Source of the DNA: a virus
Virus record (IMG/VR): IMGVR_UViG_3300024518_000034
Coordinates: 1-64,000 of that record
Reading direction: 5' to 3' (one strand)
DNA length: 64,000 nt
Under the pieces are notes generated by a model, which ran no database searches, had not been told where the DNA came from, and worked only from the letters and a program-made list of their open reading frames with translations. Numbering within the stretch: position 1 is the stretch's first letter; the number at the start of each line of letters is the position of its first letter. This document shows positions 14,497 to 21,715 of the stretch, one piece after another. The position numbers and the translations under genes were made by a program.

Positions 14497-14729
14497 TATT
14501 TCTTCACCCCTTTTGATTTTTCAACAATTGCAGCTTCTACTTTTGGAGCATGATTCTCAAATCTTCCATTATCATAACCCCAATTATATCCCATACCAAA
14601 AACAAAGATATACCAACCTATCTCGGCATATCTACCATAGCCTTTCATAGTCAGGCCAACAGTTAGAATGAAACCAGCGCCAACTGCAACGTGCCCGATC
14701 ATTGTTTTCCATGTAGCCTTTTTAGTCAT
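14496..14729 (-). CDS. Small membrane protein (77 aa)
   Basis: Two hydrophobic segments, at about residues 10-28 and 35-50, joined by a short charged turn, followed by a charged C-terminal tail. It is likely an inner-membrane protein. Start and stop overlap neighbours by one base. No family recognised. Confidence 0.7.
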   Translation of the reverse strand: MTKKATWKTMIGHVAVGAGFILTVGLTMKGYGRYAEIGWYIFVFGMGYNWGYDNGRFENHAPKVEAAIVEKSKGVKK

Positions 14730-14962
14730 TACTTTACCCTAACTTCGTTGTGTGTTTCAATCCAGACGTGTGCCCCGCAGCTTAATGGCTTGTCTGGGGA
14801 ATAGATAACTTTAGCTGCGACGTTTCCATTTTCATCCAAAATCTCTGCTTCGTGTCCATACCTGTTGTCTTTATATGTTTTAATAGAAAGCACAGGAATG
14901 TTTGTCCCGTGCTTTCTATTTTTCTTAATATTGTGTTGATTCACATGTATTCGCTTAATCAT
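14729..14962 (-). CDS. Basic protein, unknown (77 aa)
   Basis: Start set at ATG 14962, overlapping the adenylyltransferase stop; a start at 15022 would overlap it much more. The first 25 residues are strongly basic and His-rich, then a beta-like domain follows. An inverted repeat lies inside its first third (14884-14918). Function unknown. Confidence 0.6.
   Translation of the reverse strand: MIKRIHVNQHNIKKNRKHGTNIPVLSIKTYKDNRYGHEAEILDENGNVAAKVIYSPDKPLSCGAHVWIETHNEVRVK
14884..14918. other. Perfect inverted repeat inside a coding region
   Basis: TAGAAAGCAC (14884-14893) and GTGCTTTCTA (14909-14918) are perfect 10-base arms. Read on the + strand they are followed by TTTTTCTT, like a terminator, yet no + strand gene runs here. 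On the - strand the hairpin falls about 45 bases into the gene starting at 14962, where it could slow translation or protect the transcript. Confidence 0.5.
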
Positions 14963-15326
14963 TCTTTTTGTCTGCTTGTTCCTTCCTAATCTTAGACGCT
15001 GAGATATCTTCAGTCGCTTCATCTAACTTGATCTGCTCTATATTATACCCGACTTTCCTTCCGTAGTACACAGTCAAATCGCAGCCAGGGTCATCTAGCT
15101 GAATTATTTTTACCTTTGACAAGTCTGGATAGTGTTTTCTAATCAGATTATATCTTTCAAGAAAAGTCAAAGGATTGCTGTCGTCTCGTTGAGTTTCTCT
15201 TACATAAATTACGCAAGTATTACATTCTTCCAAAATCTTATCTATACACGCTTTGTGACCATCATGCAATCCAATCTCTGGAACCTGAAATCTTCCTATA
15301 AATACTCCTGTTTTAATTTTCGTCAT
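14955..15326 (-). CDS. Nucleotidyltransferase, NMN adenylyltransferase-like
   Basis: Encodes 123 residues. GRFQVPEIGLHDGH (11-24) is the HxGH phosphate-binding signature of the cytidylyltransferase-like superfamily, and ISASKIR (108-114) is the matching C-terminal motif. The GRFQ form is typical of NadM/NadR-type NMN adenylyltransferases, which make NAD from NMN and ATP. It is shorter than cellular NadM and ends soon after ISASKIR, so substrate choice is uncertain. NAD made here could feed the ADP-ribosyltransferase-like protein at 17687 or counter NAD-depleting defence (inference). Confidence 0.8.
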   Translation of the reverse strand: MTKIKTGVFIGRFQVPEIGLHDGHKACIDKILEECNTCVIYVRETQRDDSNPLTFLERYNLIRKHYPDLSKVKIIQLDDPGCDLTVYYGRKVGYNIEQIKLDEATEDISASKIRKEQADKKND

Positions 15327-15693
15327 TTGTTTTCTCCCTTAAATATTTTTGATGAGGACATTCTTTATAAAAACCTTTGGCCATATTGCAATTATGACAC
15401 AACACTTGATATCCTTCTGGAAACTCTTGCTGAATTAGCCAGCTATAAATGTATTTTGAACCCAATTCCTTCCTGTGCTGAGTTCCACCTCCATCAATAT
15501 GATCTATGGACAAAAACTCATAAGTCACTTCTCCGCAACATGCACAAGACAGAGATTTATTACTATAATGAGATGGTACTTTTAATCGTTGATTTTTCCA
15601 ATAAGTTCGTTTCTTTTGTAAGAGACTGTCTCTATTTTTCTCTCTGTACCATTTACTATATGCAGCACGCGCTTTTTTATCTTTCAGTGGCAT
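15313..15693 (-). CDS. HNH endonuclease
   Basis: Encodes 126 residues. A basic helical N-terminus is followed by C-A-C-C-G-E, then FLSIDHIDGGG and a C-terminal VLCHNCNMAKGF: the zinc-ribbon plus HNH layout seen in many phage homing enzymes. It overlaps the adenylyltransferase by 14 bases and sits one base from the RNA ligase, so it probably inserted between them without disturbing expression. Confidence 0.88.
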   Translation of the reverse strand: MPLKDKKARAAYSKWYREKNRDSLLQKKRTYWKNQRLKVPSHYSNKSLSCACCGEVTYEFLSIDHIDGGGTQHRKELGSKYIYSWLIQQEFPEGYQVLCHNCNMAKGFYKECPHQKYLREKTNDEN

Positions 15694-16650
15694 TTATTCA
15701 CTATTCTCCTCTTTTTTAAATTGTTCTTTTAATAAAATATCTTTATACCACTGTGGTAACCCAGCAGCAACACGCCTCTTGATTTTTGGCCAGAAGTATT
15801 TGAACAATTCGTTCTTGATCAAATCTTCGCACTCGTCTTTTACATCATCCTGAACCATTCCCATTAATTTACCAATATCTTTTGGCTCACCAGTGTGTTC
15901 GCCAAGCTCCTTCAGTCTTTGCACAGCCTTGTCCCAGCGAGCTTCACTTCTGTACTTTTGACACAACACTGTTTCGATGTCACCTTGAGATGGATTTCTC
16001 TGTCTAAAATCAGTTTTGTTAATTTCCTTAAATCTTTCGCTGACGTGTTTGCCCATTAGAGTCTTTCCATCACGACCCCACTGATTGTAGTTTTTGATTA
16101 CCACGCCTTCGATGTCTGATCCGCCAAGAACTGAAAGATTATCCATAAATTCCATAATCTGATCTACAGTTTTGATCTCACCAACGAACAGAGTTGGAAC
16201 TACTTCCAATCCCATATTAAGCGCTTCTGCTTTTAGATCTTCTGGCATCATTCTCTTTTCAAGACCAATGTCTACATCGTACAAAATGAATCCGCCCTTA
16301 GGCATTCTCTCATACGCAAGCGTATTGTGTTTTGGACTATGAAATGCTTCACCTCTGTAGATCCAACCTTCAGTTAGTAATCCTTTATCAAATAAGTCCT
16401 GCGCGGTATCCATTGCAGGCTTGAAAAGATTGTTAGGAATATAGATACCTTCATCGAAATCCATAACCATTTGTCCCTTTGAACGAGCGAACAATTTTCC
16501 ATCAGCCATGCCGAAGCTGAATTGCGACCCGTCTACCTTTTCTTGTACAACTACTTCACCGTCTAGTAGATTTTCAACACTTGGGTGTCCGAGATTCCAG
16601 ACTTTTACGTAACTTCTTAACTTCTTTGGTTTTATAATATTTTGTTCCAT
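15694..16650 (-). CDS. RNA ligase (nucleotidyltransferase ligase family)
   Basis: Encodes 318 residues. Motif I EKVDGS (37-42) holds the adenylated Lys38; motif III is YRGEAF (99-104), motif IV IEGVVIKNY (180-188) and motif V MGKHVSERFKE (199-209). The spacing fits T4 Rnl2-type RNA ligases better than DNA ligases, and no BRCT, OB or HhH domain is evident. Reaction: ATP-dependent sealing of 3'-OH/5'-phosphate RNA ends, as in repair of nicked tRNA. Start ATG 16650 follows GGAGAAGTACA. The RlaP-type enzyme at 32218 could work in the same repair pathway. Confidence 0.88.
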   Translation of the reverse strand: MEQNIIKPKKLRSYVKVWNLGHPSVENLLDGEVVVQEKVDGSQFSFGMADGKLFARSKGQMVMDFDEGIYIPNNLFKPAMDTAQDLFDKGLLTEGWIYRGEAFHSPKHNTLAYERMPKGGFILYDVDIGLEKRMMPEDLKAEALNMGLEVVPTLFVGEIKTVDQIMEFMDNLSVLGGSDIEGVVIKNYNQWGRDGKTLMGKHVSERFKEINKTDFRQRNPSQGDIETVLCQKYRSEARWDKAVQRLKELGEHTGEPKDIGKLMGMVQDDVKDECEDLIKNELFKYFWPKIKRRVAAGLPQWYKDILLKEQFKKEENSE

Positions 16651-16662
16651 TGTACTTCTCCG

Positions 16663-17049
16663 TTAAATGTGGCAAATCTCTAGTTCGCCTTCTCTATTCG
16701 AATAAAAAACTCGATCTATATTGTACTGCCTAATGAAATTGATGCAACAGTTACATGGCTTTGACATGCGAATTTCTCCCTGGTTGTTTAACCTTATGAC
16801 CAGCAAGGACTTATTGTCAATCCTAACGTCTGGGAAGAGATTCTTAAATCGGTTAAGCGCATCAAATTCAGCGTGTTTAGCTTTATAGAAGGTGTTGCTC
16901 TTCGGGTGCGTAGTAGAACTATTAATGCCTACCACGAATATCTTAGTGCCCTTACAAATGAAGCAAAAGTGCCTGTATTGTACCTTCTTAATCTCCGTAA
17001 GTTTTTTCTGTGCTACTCTGACGCATCTGTTAAATTGTTTAATCGTCAT
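16663..17049 (-). CDS. Cytidine/dCMP deaminase-like protein
   Basis: Encodes 128 residues with the zinc-dependent deaminase signature: HAE (59-61) and PCNCC (98-102), so His59, Cys99 and Cys102 would bind zinc and Glu61 act as proton shuttle. The protein is smaller than usual dCMP deaminases. The substrate may be a free nucleotide or a nucleic acid base. It is the first gene of the leftward operon, behind the promoter at 17101-17129. Confidence 0.75.
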   Translation of the reverse strand: MTIKQFNRCVRVAQKKLTEIKKVQYRHFCFICKGTKIFVVGINSSTTHPKSNTFYKAKHAEFDALNRFKNLFPDVRIDNKSLLVIRLNNQGEIRMSKPCNCCINFIRQYNIDRVFYSNREGELEICHI

Positions 17050-17100
17050 TTATCTTCCTTTATGCCAAAAATGGGATTCATCTTGCCTCTTCCTAGCTAC

Positions 17101-17129
17101 AGTATATATGAGGAGAACGTAAAAAGCAA
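17101..17129 (-). promoter_or_regulatory. Probable leftward promoter
   Basis: On the - strand TTGCTT (17129-17124), 17 bases, then TATACT (17106-17101). The -35 is weak but spacing and position upstream of the deaminase fit. The rightward gene begins within the same bases, so the two directions share this 79-base region. Confidence 0.5.
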
Positions 17130-17347
17130 TGGAGAAAGAAATTATGATCAGGATAGGGTTGTCAAACTTGCTAGTGATGTTTGGCATTTGTATGGTTCCG
17201 TTTATTGCGTCAGCGATAGCCAACGTTATTTTTTTATACGAAGAGTCTAAACGTATTGCCGCATTTAAAAGAATAATTCAAGAGCCCGACAGGGCTTCAG
17301 AAATAGCCATGAAGATGATACCAGGAAAGCACAATGATCGAACCTAA
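17129..17347 (+). CDS. Small membrane protein (72 aa)
   Basis: One strong hydrophobic helix at about residues 9-35, then a basic amphipathic tail. The likely orientation is N-terminus out or a simple membrane anchor. GAGGAG lies 14 bases before the ATG. It is the first gene of the long rightward block, overlapping the nuclease gene by 14 bases. Confidence 0.65.
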   Translation: MEKEIMIRIGLSNLLVMFGICMVPFIASAIANVIFLYEESKRIAAFKRIIQEPDRASEIAMKMIPGKHNDRT

Positions 17348-17699
17348 TTATATCTACAGAGCAACGCTAGATAGAATTAAAGACGGTGACACCTTTGTCT
17401 TATTGGTTGACGTAGGGTTTGAAGCCTATAGAAAGATAACAGTTAGGCTGGCTGAAGTTGACACCCCAGAAATTTGGGGTGTTAAGCATTCTAGTGAAGA
17501 ATATAAGATGGGTAAAAAGGCTAGTACTTTTGTAAGTAAATGGTTTGAGGAAAATTCCAATGTAGTTATTCGTTCTATTGTAGACAAAAAAAAGAGAAAT
17601 AAAAAAGGATCGTTGAAAAGATATTTGGTCTATGTATACAGTGGCGATAAGTGTCTTAACGATGAGCTTATTGAGAAGGGCTGGAAATGGCAATCGTAG
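17334..17699 (+). CDS. Staphylococcal nuclease-like (thermonuclease) protein
   Basis: Encodes 121 residues. RIKDGDTF near 14-21 and VRLAEVDTPE near 37-46 are the two hallmark segments of the SNase fold, carrying the calcium-binding Asp and one catalytic Arg. A basic KKKRNKKGS loop and LNDELIEKGW at the end match the family's C-terminal motif. There is no signal peptide, so it would act in the cytoplasm or inside the particle. It overlaps the next gene by 13 bases. It may degrade host DNA or RNA. Confidence 0.85.
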   Translation: MIEPNYIYRATLDRIKDGDTFVLLVDVGFEAYRKITVRLAEVDTPEIWGVKHSSEEYKMGKKASTFVSKWFEENSNVVIRSIVDKKKRNKKGSLKRYLVYVYSGDKCLNDELIEKGWKWQS

Positions 17700-18019
17700 A
17701 TCTGTTCAGTAAGAGAACAGCGCAAGCGACATATTACCATGGAACTAGTACCGCTGTCGTTCCTCTTGATGAATTTAGACTTTTGCCTCCAGACGAAACA
17801 GGAAATCTGAGCGAGGCTGGACGAATAAAAAACTTAGATATGGTTTTCTTTACTGAAGATTATAATTATGCCAACATATATGCCCAAAGAGCAGTAAATC
17901 AGTTTGGTGGAGATCCTGTAATTTTTAGAGTCATTCCCATGGGAGACGTTAGAACTATAAACGATAAACCTGGCGCTACTGTTTATTCAACAATAGGCGC
18001 TTTTATGGAGTTAACATGA
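17687..18019 (+). CDS. ADP-ribosyltransferase-like protein with N-terminal tag
   Basis: Encodes 110 residues. Residues 1-14 are the tag MAIVDLFSKRTAQA; the domain starts directly after it with YYHGTS (16-21), then MVFFTEDYNYANIYAQRAV (52-70) and PVIFRVIP (77-84). This His...Phe-Thr...Tyr-Ala order is that of the H-Y-E clade of ADP-ribosyltransferases (Tpt1/KptA-like and PARP-like); a Glu near the C-terminus (107) could complete the triad. Such enzymes move ADP-ribose from NAD to protein or nucleic acid, or process RNA 2'-phosphate. T4 packages its transferase Alt with a comparable N-terminal peptide, so injection with DNA is plausible (inference). Confidence 0.68.
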   Translation: MAIVDLFSKRTAQATYYHGTSTAVVPLDEFRLLPPDETGNLSEAGRIKNLDMVFFTEDYNYANIYAQRAVNQFGGDPVIFRVIPMGDVRTINDKPGATVYSTIGAFMELT

Positions 18020-18678
18020 GTATAGTAGATTTATATAATAAGAGAATGGCACAGCCATGGACTGGTGGATATGTTAAAAAATTTATTGAGATGTTAGATA
18101 ATGATATTCAATATTTACAAAACGATGCATATGAGCTTGTAAAAGTTGAACAACTTAACAAGGATGCAAATAGTTATCTTTCAATGTTTAAAGATATTCC
18201 TGAAGCGATAAAAACCAGACTTAAAACAATGAGAACTTTAACAACTCAGACATTACAGAAACGAGGAGAAGGTTCTACATCTAAAGAACCTGTTTATCGT
18301 CAAATGGTTTCTAATTATTCTGAAACGGCAATGAATTTAATAAGTGAGGTAGATAGTTTGCTTGCGCAGAACGACATTGAACAGTTAAAAAATAAATTGC
18401 CAGAATTGACAGAGCTTATGAACAAGGGAACTTCTCTAATCGATGCTGTTTCTAATATTGGTCAAGATATGAAATATTACAGTCAAATGAGAACCGACAT
18501 GGGTTTCTTAAAGATTAGATATAATAAAATTTTAAAACTAACCAAAGCAGCGCCAGAACAACAACCAATGCCTTTGCCACCAAATTTAGAAGATCCAAAC
18601 TGGCCATGGCAGGGGCAAAATCAGCAATCTGTACCTCCTAGAGCAGAATGGGGCGCTAACGAAACAGGTGTTATGTAG
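18016..18678 (+). CDS. Tagged helical internal-type protein, unknown
   Basis: Encodes 220 residues from ATG 18016. The start MSIVDLYNKRMAQP is nearly identical to the tags on its neighbours. After it come long charged helices with coiled-coil character (about 20-180), then a Pro/Gln-rich flexible tail. No enzyme motif. It overlaps the ART-like gene by 4 bases and the kinase-like gene by one. A structural internal head protein or an effector of unknown action are both possible. Confidence 0.68.
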   Translation: MSIVDLYNKRMAQPWTGGYVKKFIEMLDNDIQYLQNDAYELVKVEQLNKDANSYLSMFKDIPEAIKTRLKTMRTLTTQTLQKRGEGSTSKEPVYRQMVSNYSETAMNLISEVDSLLAQNDIEQLKNKLPELTELMNKGTSLIDAVSNIGQDMKYYSQMRTDMGFLKIRYNKILKLTKAAPEQQPMPLPPNLEDPNWPWQGQNQQSVPPRAEWGANETGVM

Positions 18679-19934
18679 TGAGCATAGTTGATTTGTTTTT
18701 TAAACGTACCGCTGTAGATTTTCTTGACCACGCAACGGAAAGAGTTAGAGAATATGGTCTTACCGATTGGAGCGATATAAATCCTAGCCATAGGCCATGG
18801 GAGGAAGAATCACGAGAATTTTATACTGATATGGATCTGACAAGCGACGACCAACAAGCGTTTGCTTTGTCTCATTTCTTAGAAAATTTAGGAGGCGGTG
18901 ATCCAGACGCAGGACTAGATCTTTTTAAACAACTAGAACTATCGCCAGATGTATCTATAGTTGGTCATGGTTCTGGAATATATGGACAAGTATATATTTT
19001 GTCAGATAATTCTGTAGTTAAAGTGGCTCCTTCAAAAGAAGAGCCCTATATTAAGGATTTAAACGAGATGTCACTCACTGGTATGCCTGAGATATATAAT
19101 ATTATTGACATACCATCTTCCGAAATAGCACACCAAGAGGAATTAAAAGCAAGGCCGTACAATACTCCGATAACAAATCCTGGCAGAACTGATGTCGCAA
19201 TTCATATGGCAAACGCAGGAAGAACAATGGAAGATTTGTTTGAAGAAAAACAGCAATTGTTTGAAGCCTACGATAAATTCGTTAGTAGTGTAGGAAGTAA
19301 CAAAGAATATTTTGAAAATTTTAGTGGACCAAAAGAGTGGATTGATAAAACACACTTTAGTCTCTCTGAAGAAGACATGAATCTGTTCGAACAACTTTGG
19401 AATAACTGGGCTCTTTGGCAATCGTTAGGAATAGATATTGCTAACGACAGACATTGGAATAATGTAATGGTTGATGAAAGTACAAATCAATTTTACTTTA
19501 TTGATTTTGGTCGTACTAGTACTAAGAAGTTTCACAAAGAGCAAGAAGGATTAGGGAGAATAATGGATGCGCCAGCTACTATAGGTGACGCCTTAAAAAC
19601 TTTAACAGAAGATCTGCAAGAAGGAGAGGAATCTTCTGAAGAATATCAATGGAACGATGAAGCATTGTTTAATTATGTATATTCTAAATTGAACGAAGCA
19701 TTTAATTTTGCATATGGCCCTACACAACTAACTAAGCAAACTAATAGATTTTTGAAAGAACATAAAGGTCTTAGTCCAGAATTTATTGATAGTAAGTTGG
19801 CTGAATTTGAAAGTCGTTTTAAAGATATTCGTCCGATGCCAAGTGCTGATATGGCATGGACAATGAGGCCAAAAGAATATGAGCCAGTTGAAGAAGAGAT
19901 GCCTGAATTTTTTCCGGGGATGACAAGTGATTAA
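18678..19934 (+). CDS. Protein-kinase-like protein with N-terminal tag
   Basis: Encodes 418 residues from GTG 18678 (one base shared with the previous stop). The tag is MSIVDLFFKRTAVDF. Kinase features: glycine loop GHGSGIYGQVY (96-106), Lys115 in SVVKVAP, catalytic loop NDRHWNNV with Asp257 and Asn262 at HRDxxxxN spacing, and FIDFG (275-279) with the metal-binding Asp276. About 140 further residues are acidic and end in a Pro/Glu-rich tail. The usual HRD His-Arg is replaced, so activity needs proof, but all core residues remain. A packaged kinase acting on host proteins at infection is the likely role (inference). Confidence 0.78.
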   Translation: MSIVDLFFKRTAVDFLDHATERVREYGLTDWSDINPSHRPWEEESREFYTDMDLTSDDQQAFALSHFLENLGGGDPDAGLDLFKQLELSPDVSIVGHGSGIYGQVYILSDNSVVKVAPSKEEPYIKDLNEMSLTGMPEIYNIIDIPSSEIAHQEELKARPYNTPITNPGRTDVAIHMANAGRTMEDLFEEKQQLFEAYDKFVSSVGSNKEYFENFSGPKEWIDKTHFSLSEEDMNLFEQLWNNWALWQSLGIDIANDRHWNNVMVDESTNQFYFIDFGRTSTKKFHKEQEGLGRIMDAPATIGDALKTLTEDLQEGEESSEEYQWNDEALFNYVYSKLNEAFNFAYGPTQLTKQTNRFLKEHKGLSPEFIDSKLAEFESRFKDIRPMPSADMAWTMRPKEYEPVEEEMPEFFPGMTSD

Positions 19935-20283
19935 GAAACTAATTATAGTACTTCTATTGATCTTAATGGTTGGTTGTTCTACGACTACGACGCTTCCAGA
20001 TCCAAGAAGAGATCATAAGGCAGAGGTTAGGTCTGATTGTAGAAGTTGGATAACAGTTTGGGTGAGAGATAGAGGCAAGATTAAAACGATTTCATTATAT
20101 AAAGTAAATGAAATCAAGGACTTAAACAAATTACAACTAAAGTTAAATAAAATTGGGGTAGATGGGTCGTTAAAATCACTAAGGTATATAAGGATAGCTA
20201 AGCGCAGAAGGGAATTGCCTTTAAGTGAATATCAGGTAATAGAACAATTTATTCTAGCTGGGAAAGAAATAATAAAGGAATAA
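19927..20283 (+). CDS. Small lipoprotein
   Basis: Encodes 118 residues starting with GTG 19927 inside the kinase-like gene's end. Lys-Lys, a hydrophobic stretch and LMVGC (13-17) form a lipobox, so Cys17 should be lipidated and the chain exported. The mature part is basic and has no known domain. It could alter the envelope (for example superinfection exclusion) or help lysis; no partner i-spanin is adjacent. Its last 45 residues are duplicated at 23021-23172. Confidence 0.78.
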   Translation: MIKKLIIVLLLILMVGCSTTTTLPDPRRDHKAEVRSDCRSWITVWVRDRGKIKTISLYKVNEIKDLNKLQLKLNKIGVDGSLKSLRYIRIAKRRRELPLSEYQVIEQFILAGKEIIKE

Positions 20284-20286
20284 CAA

Positions 20287-20481
20287 ATGGGAAAATCACC
20301 AACAATTAAAAGTAAATTGTTAAATGTAACATCTATACACAGTGATGGAAAATTACAGCTAAACAATGTTATATCTAAGATTCCACTTCATAAGGAATCT
20401 AGAAGCTTGAGGCAGTTAGTTAGACTTTTGATGCACGGCGATAGTAAAGAGACATTGCATAGAGGAATAATATGGCAGTAA
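20287..20481 (+). CDS. Truncated paralogue of the proteins at 21716 and 23173
   Basis: Encodes 64 residues, ending ten bases into the next gene. It aligns with the first 65 or so residues of the two longer proteins (short leader, Asn-rich turn, then SRSLRQLVRLLMHGDSKETLHRG versus similar segments). The conserved SG motif and both repeat units that follow in the relatives are missing, so it is a remnant or a minimal version. ATG 20287 sits three bases after the lipoprotein stop. Confidence 0.55.
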   Translation: MGKSPTIKSKLLNVTSIHSDGKLQLNNVISKIPLHKESRSLRQLVRLLMHGDSKETLHRGIIWQ

Positions 20482-21680
20482 CAATAAATCTTTTAGATCC
20501 CAGCGGATCATTGACCGCTTCAACAGGGAACCCTGCGTTGGCAGGAATAGAAGTGGCCAATGGTGTCGGTGACCCTATTATAAATGCTGTAGATGTAACT
20601 GTAACAGATTCGCAAAATAATGAAATTGTTAATTTTCCTAATTTCATTGTAAATTTGGGCGCGGGCGACACCGCATCTAATGAATATTCAGTTGATGAGC
20701 CAGACATTCATGAGATAAAAGTAGACGTGGACGGCAACATAACTACTTTTAGTGATTATGTTGTAAGGCATACTGCCGCCAAAGATAAAACTGAAAATGA
20801 AAAGGCCCAAAATTTTAAAGGAACTTGCAGTAAGAAAAAAACATCAACTCCTATTACAAGTCCAAGTGGAACGTTTGTAGCTGCCAGTGGCGACGGTGGA
20901 TCGCACACCGAACCCATAATAGTTAATTTTTTTCAACCAACAATTAAAACAGCTAACGAACAAACGGGGGCGACAAAAAGCATTATTCATGAAGTGGATA
21001 TGCCGTTTCAATATGAATTTACTCTTGATTTTAGTGATGAAGATAATTTCATTGCTGTAAATAGAAAAAAGGGATGTAGCATTTGTTGTGCTTTGGCCTT
21101 TAGAGGAAGATTAAAAATTGATGGAAAATTAGTACGTGGTCTAAATGGCACCGACGTGTTGCCAGGAAGCCAGTTCTATCTCAACGATTTTTGGAGAAAT
21201 AAATGGTTGAAATGCTCTCCTATAAAAAGTAATTTCTTATTTGTCAACAAGAAAAATTTTACTATAAAAGATTTTTTAAAAAATATAAACTTCTTTACTA
21301 GAGTTCAAAGTGGAAAAGTTTTTGGAACTACAAATGAAGAAGCTATCAAAAAATTTGTTTTATCTCTTGAAATAAGGTTATATATTTTTCTTGCTTGTCC
21401 TGGAAAAAGCTTGCAGCCTATCAAAAAGGTTGATTTTACATTATATTATTATAAAAAAGAGGAATGGAAATCACCAAGAGCTAGAATTGCTGGTCCAAAT
21501 GGTGCCCGGTTGGTGGGGCCGGATGGCCTTGAGCCAAAAATTAGTTCGTTTACAATAGAAGAGTTTGATACGGTTACTAGTAATACATCGGTAGTACTGG
21601 AAGCTGAGAGTAAAAAACCAATAGGCTCATCAATTTTTGCTCCTGATCCTAGATTTAATTTCTATATTACCCATAATTAG
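20472..21680 (+). CDS. Unknown protein with Ig-like N-terminus (402 aa)
   Basis: ATG 20472 is preceded by AGAGGAATAAT. Residues 1-110 look like a bacterial Ig-like beta domain (alternating hydrophobics, VTVTDSQNNEIVNF). The middle has a CSICC cluster and basic segments, and the C-terminal part contains a Gly/Pro-rich NGARLVGPDGLE loop like structural proteins. It is probably a virion surface or appendage protein. No enzymatic motif. It lies in the rearranged block between the lipoprotein and patatin remnants. Confidence 0.62.
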   Translation: MAVTINLLDPSGSLTASTGNPALAGIEVANGVGDPIINAVDVTVTDSQNNEIVNFPNFIVNLGAGDTASNEYSVDEPDIHEIKVDVDGNITTFSDYVVRHTAAKDKTENEKAQNFKGTCSKKKTSTPITSPSGTFVAASGDGGSHTEPIIVNFFQPTIKTANEQTGATKSIIHEVDMPFQYEFTLDFSDEDNFIAVNRKKGCSICCALAFRGRLKIDGKLVRGLNGTDVLPGSQFYLNDFWRNKWLKCSPIKSNFLFVNKKNFTIKDFLKNINFFTRVQSGKVFGTTNEEAIKKFVLSLEIRLYIFLACPGKSLQPIKKVDFTLYYYKKEEWKSPRARIAGPNGARLVGPDGLEPKISSFTIEEFDTVTSNTSVVLEAESKKPIGSSIFAPDPRFNFYITHN

Positions 21681-21715
21681 TAAATAATAATAAAGAAAAG
21701 AAATAGTTTAAATAA

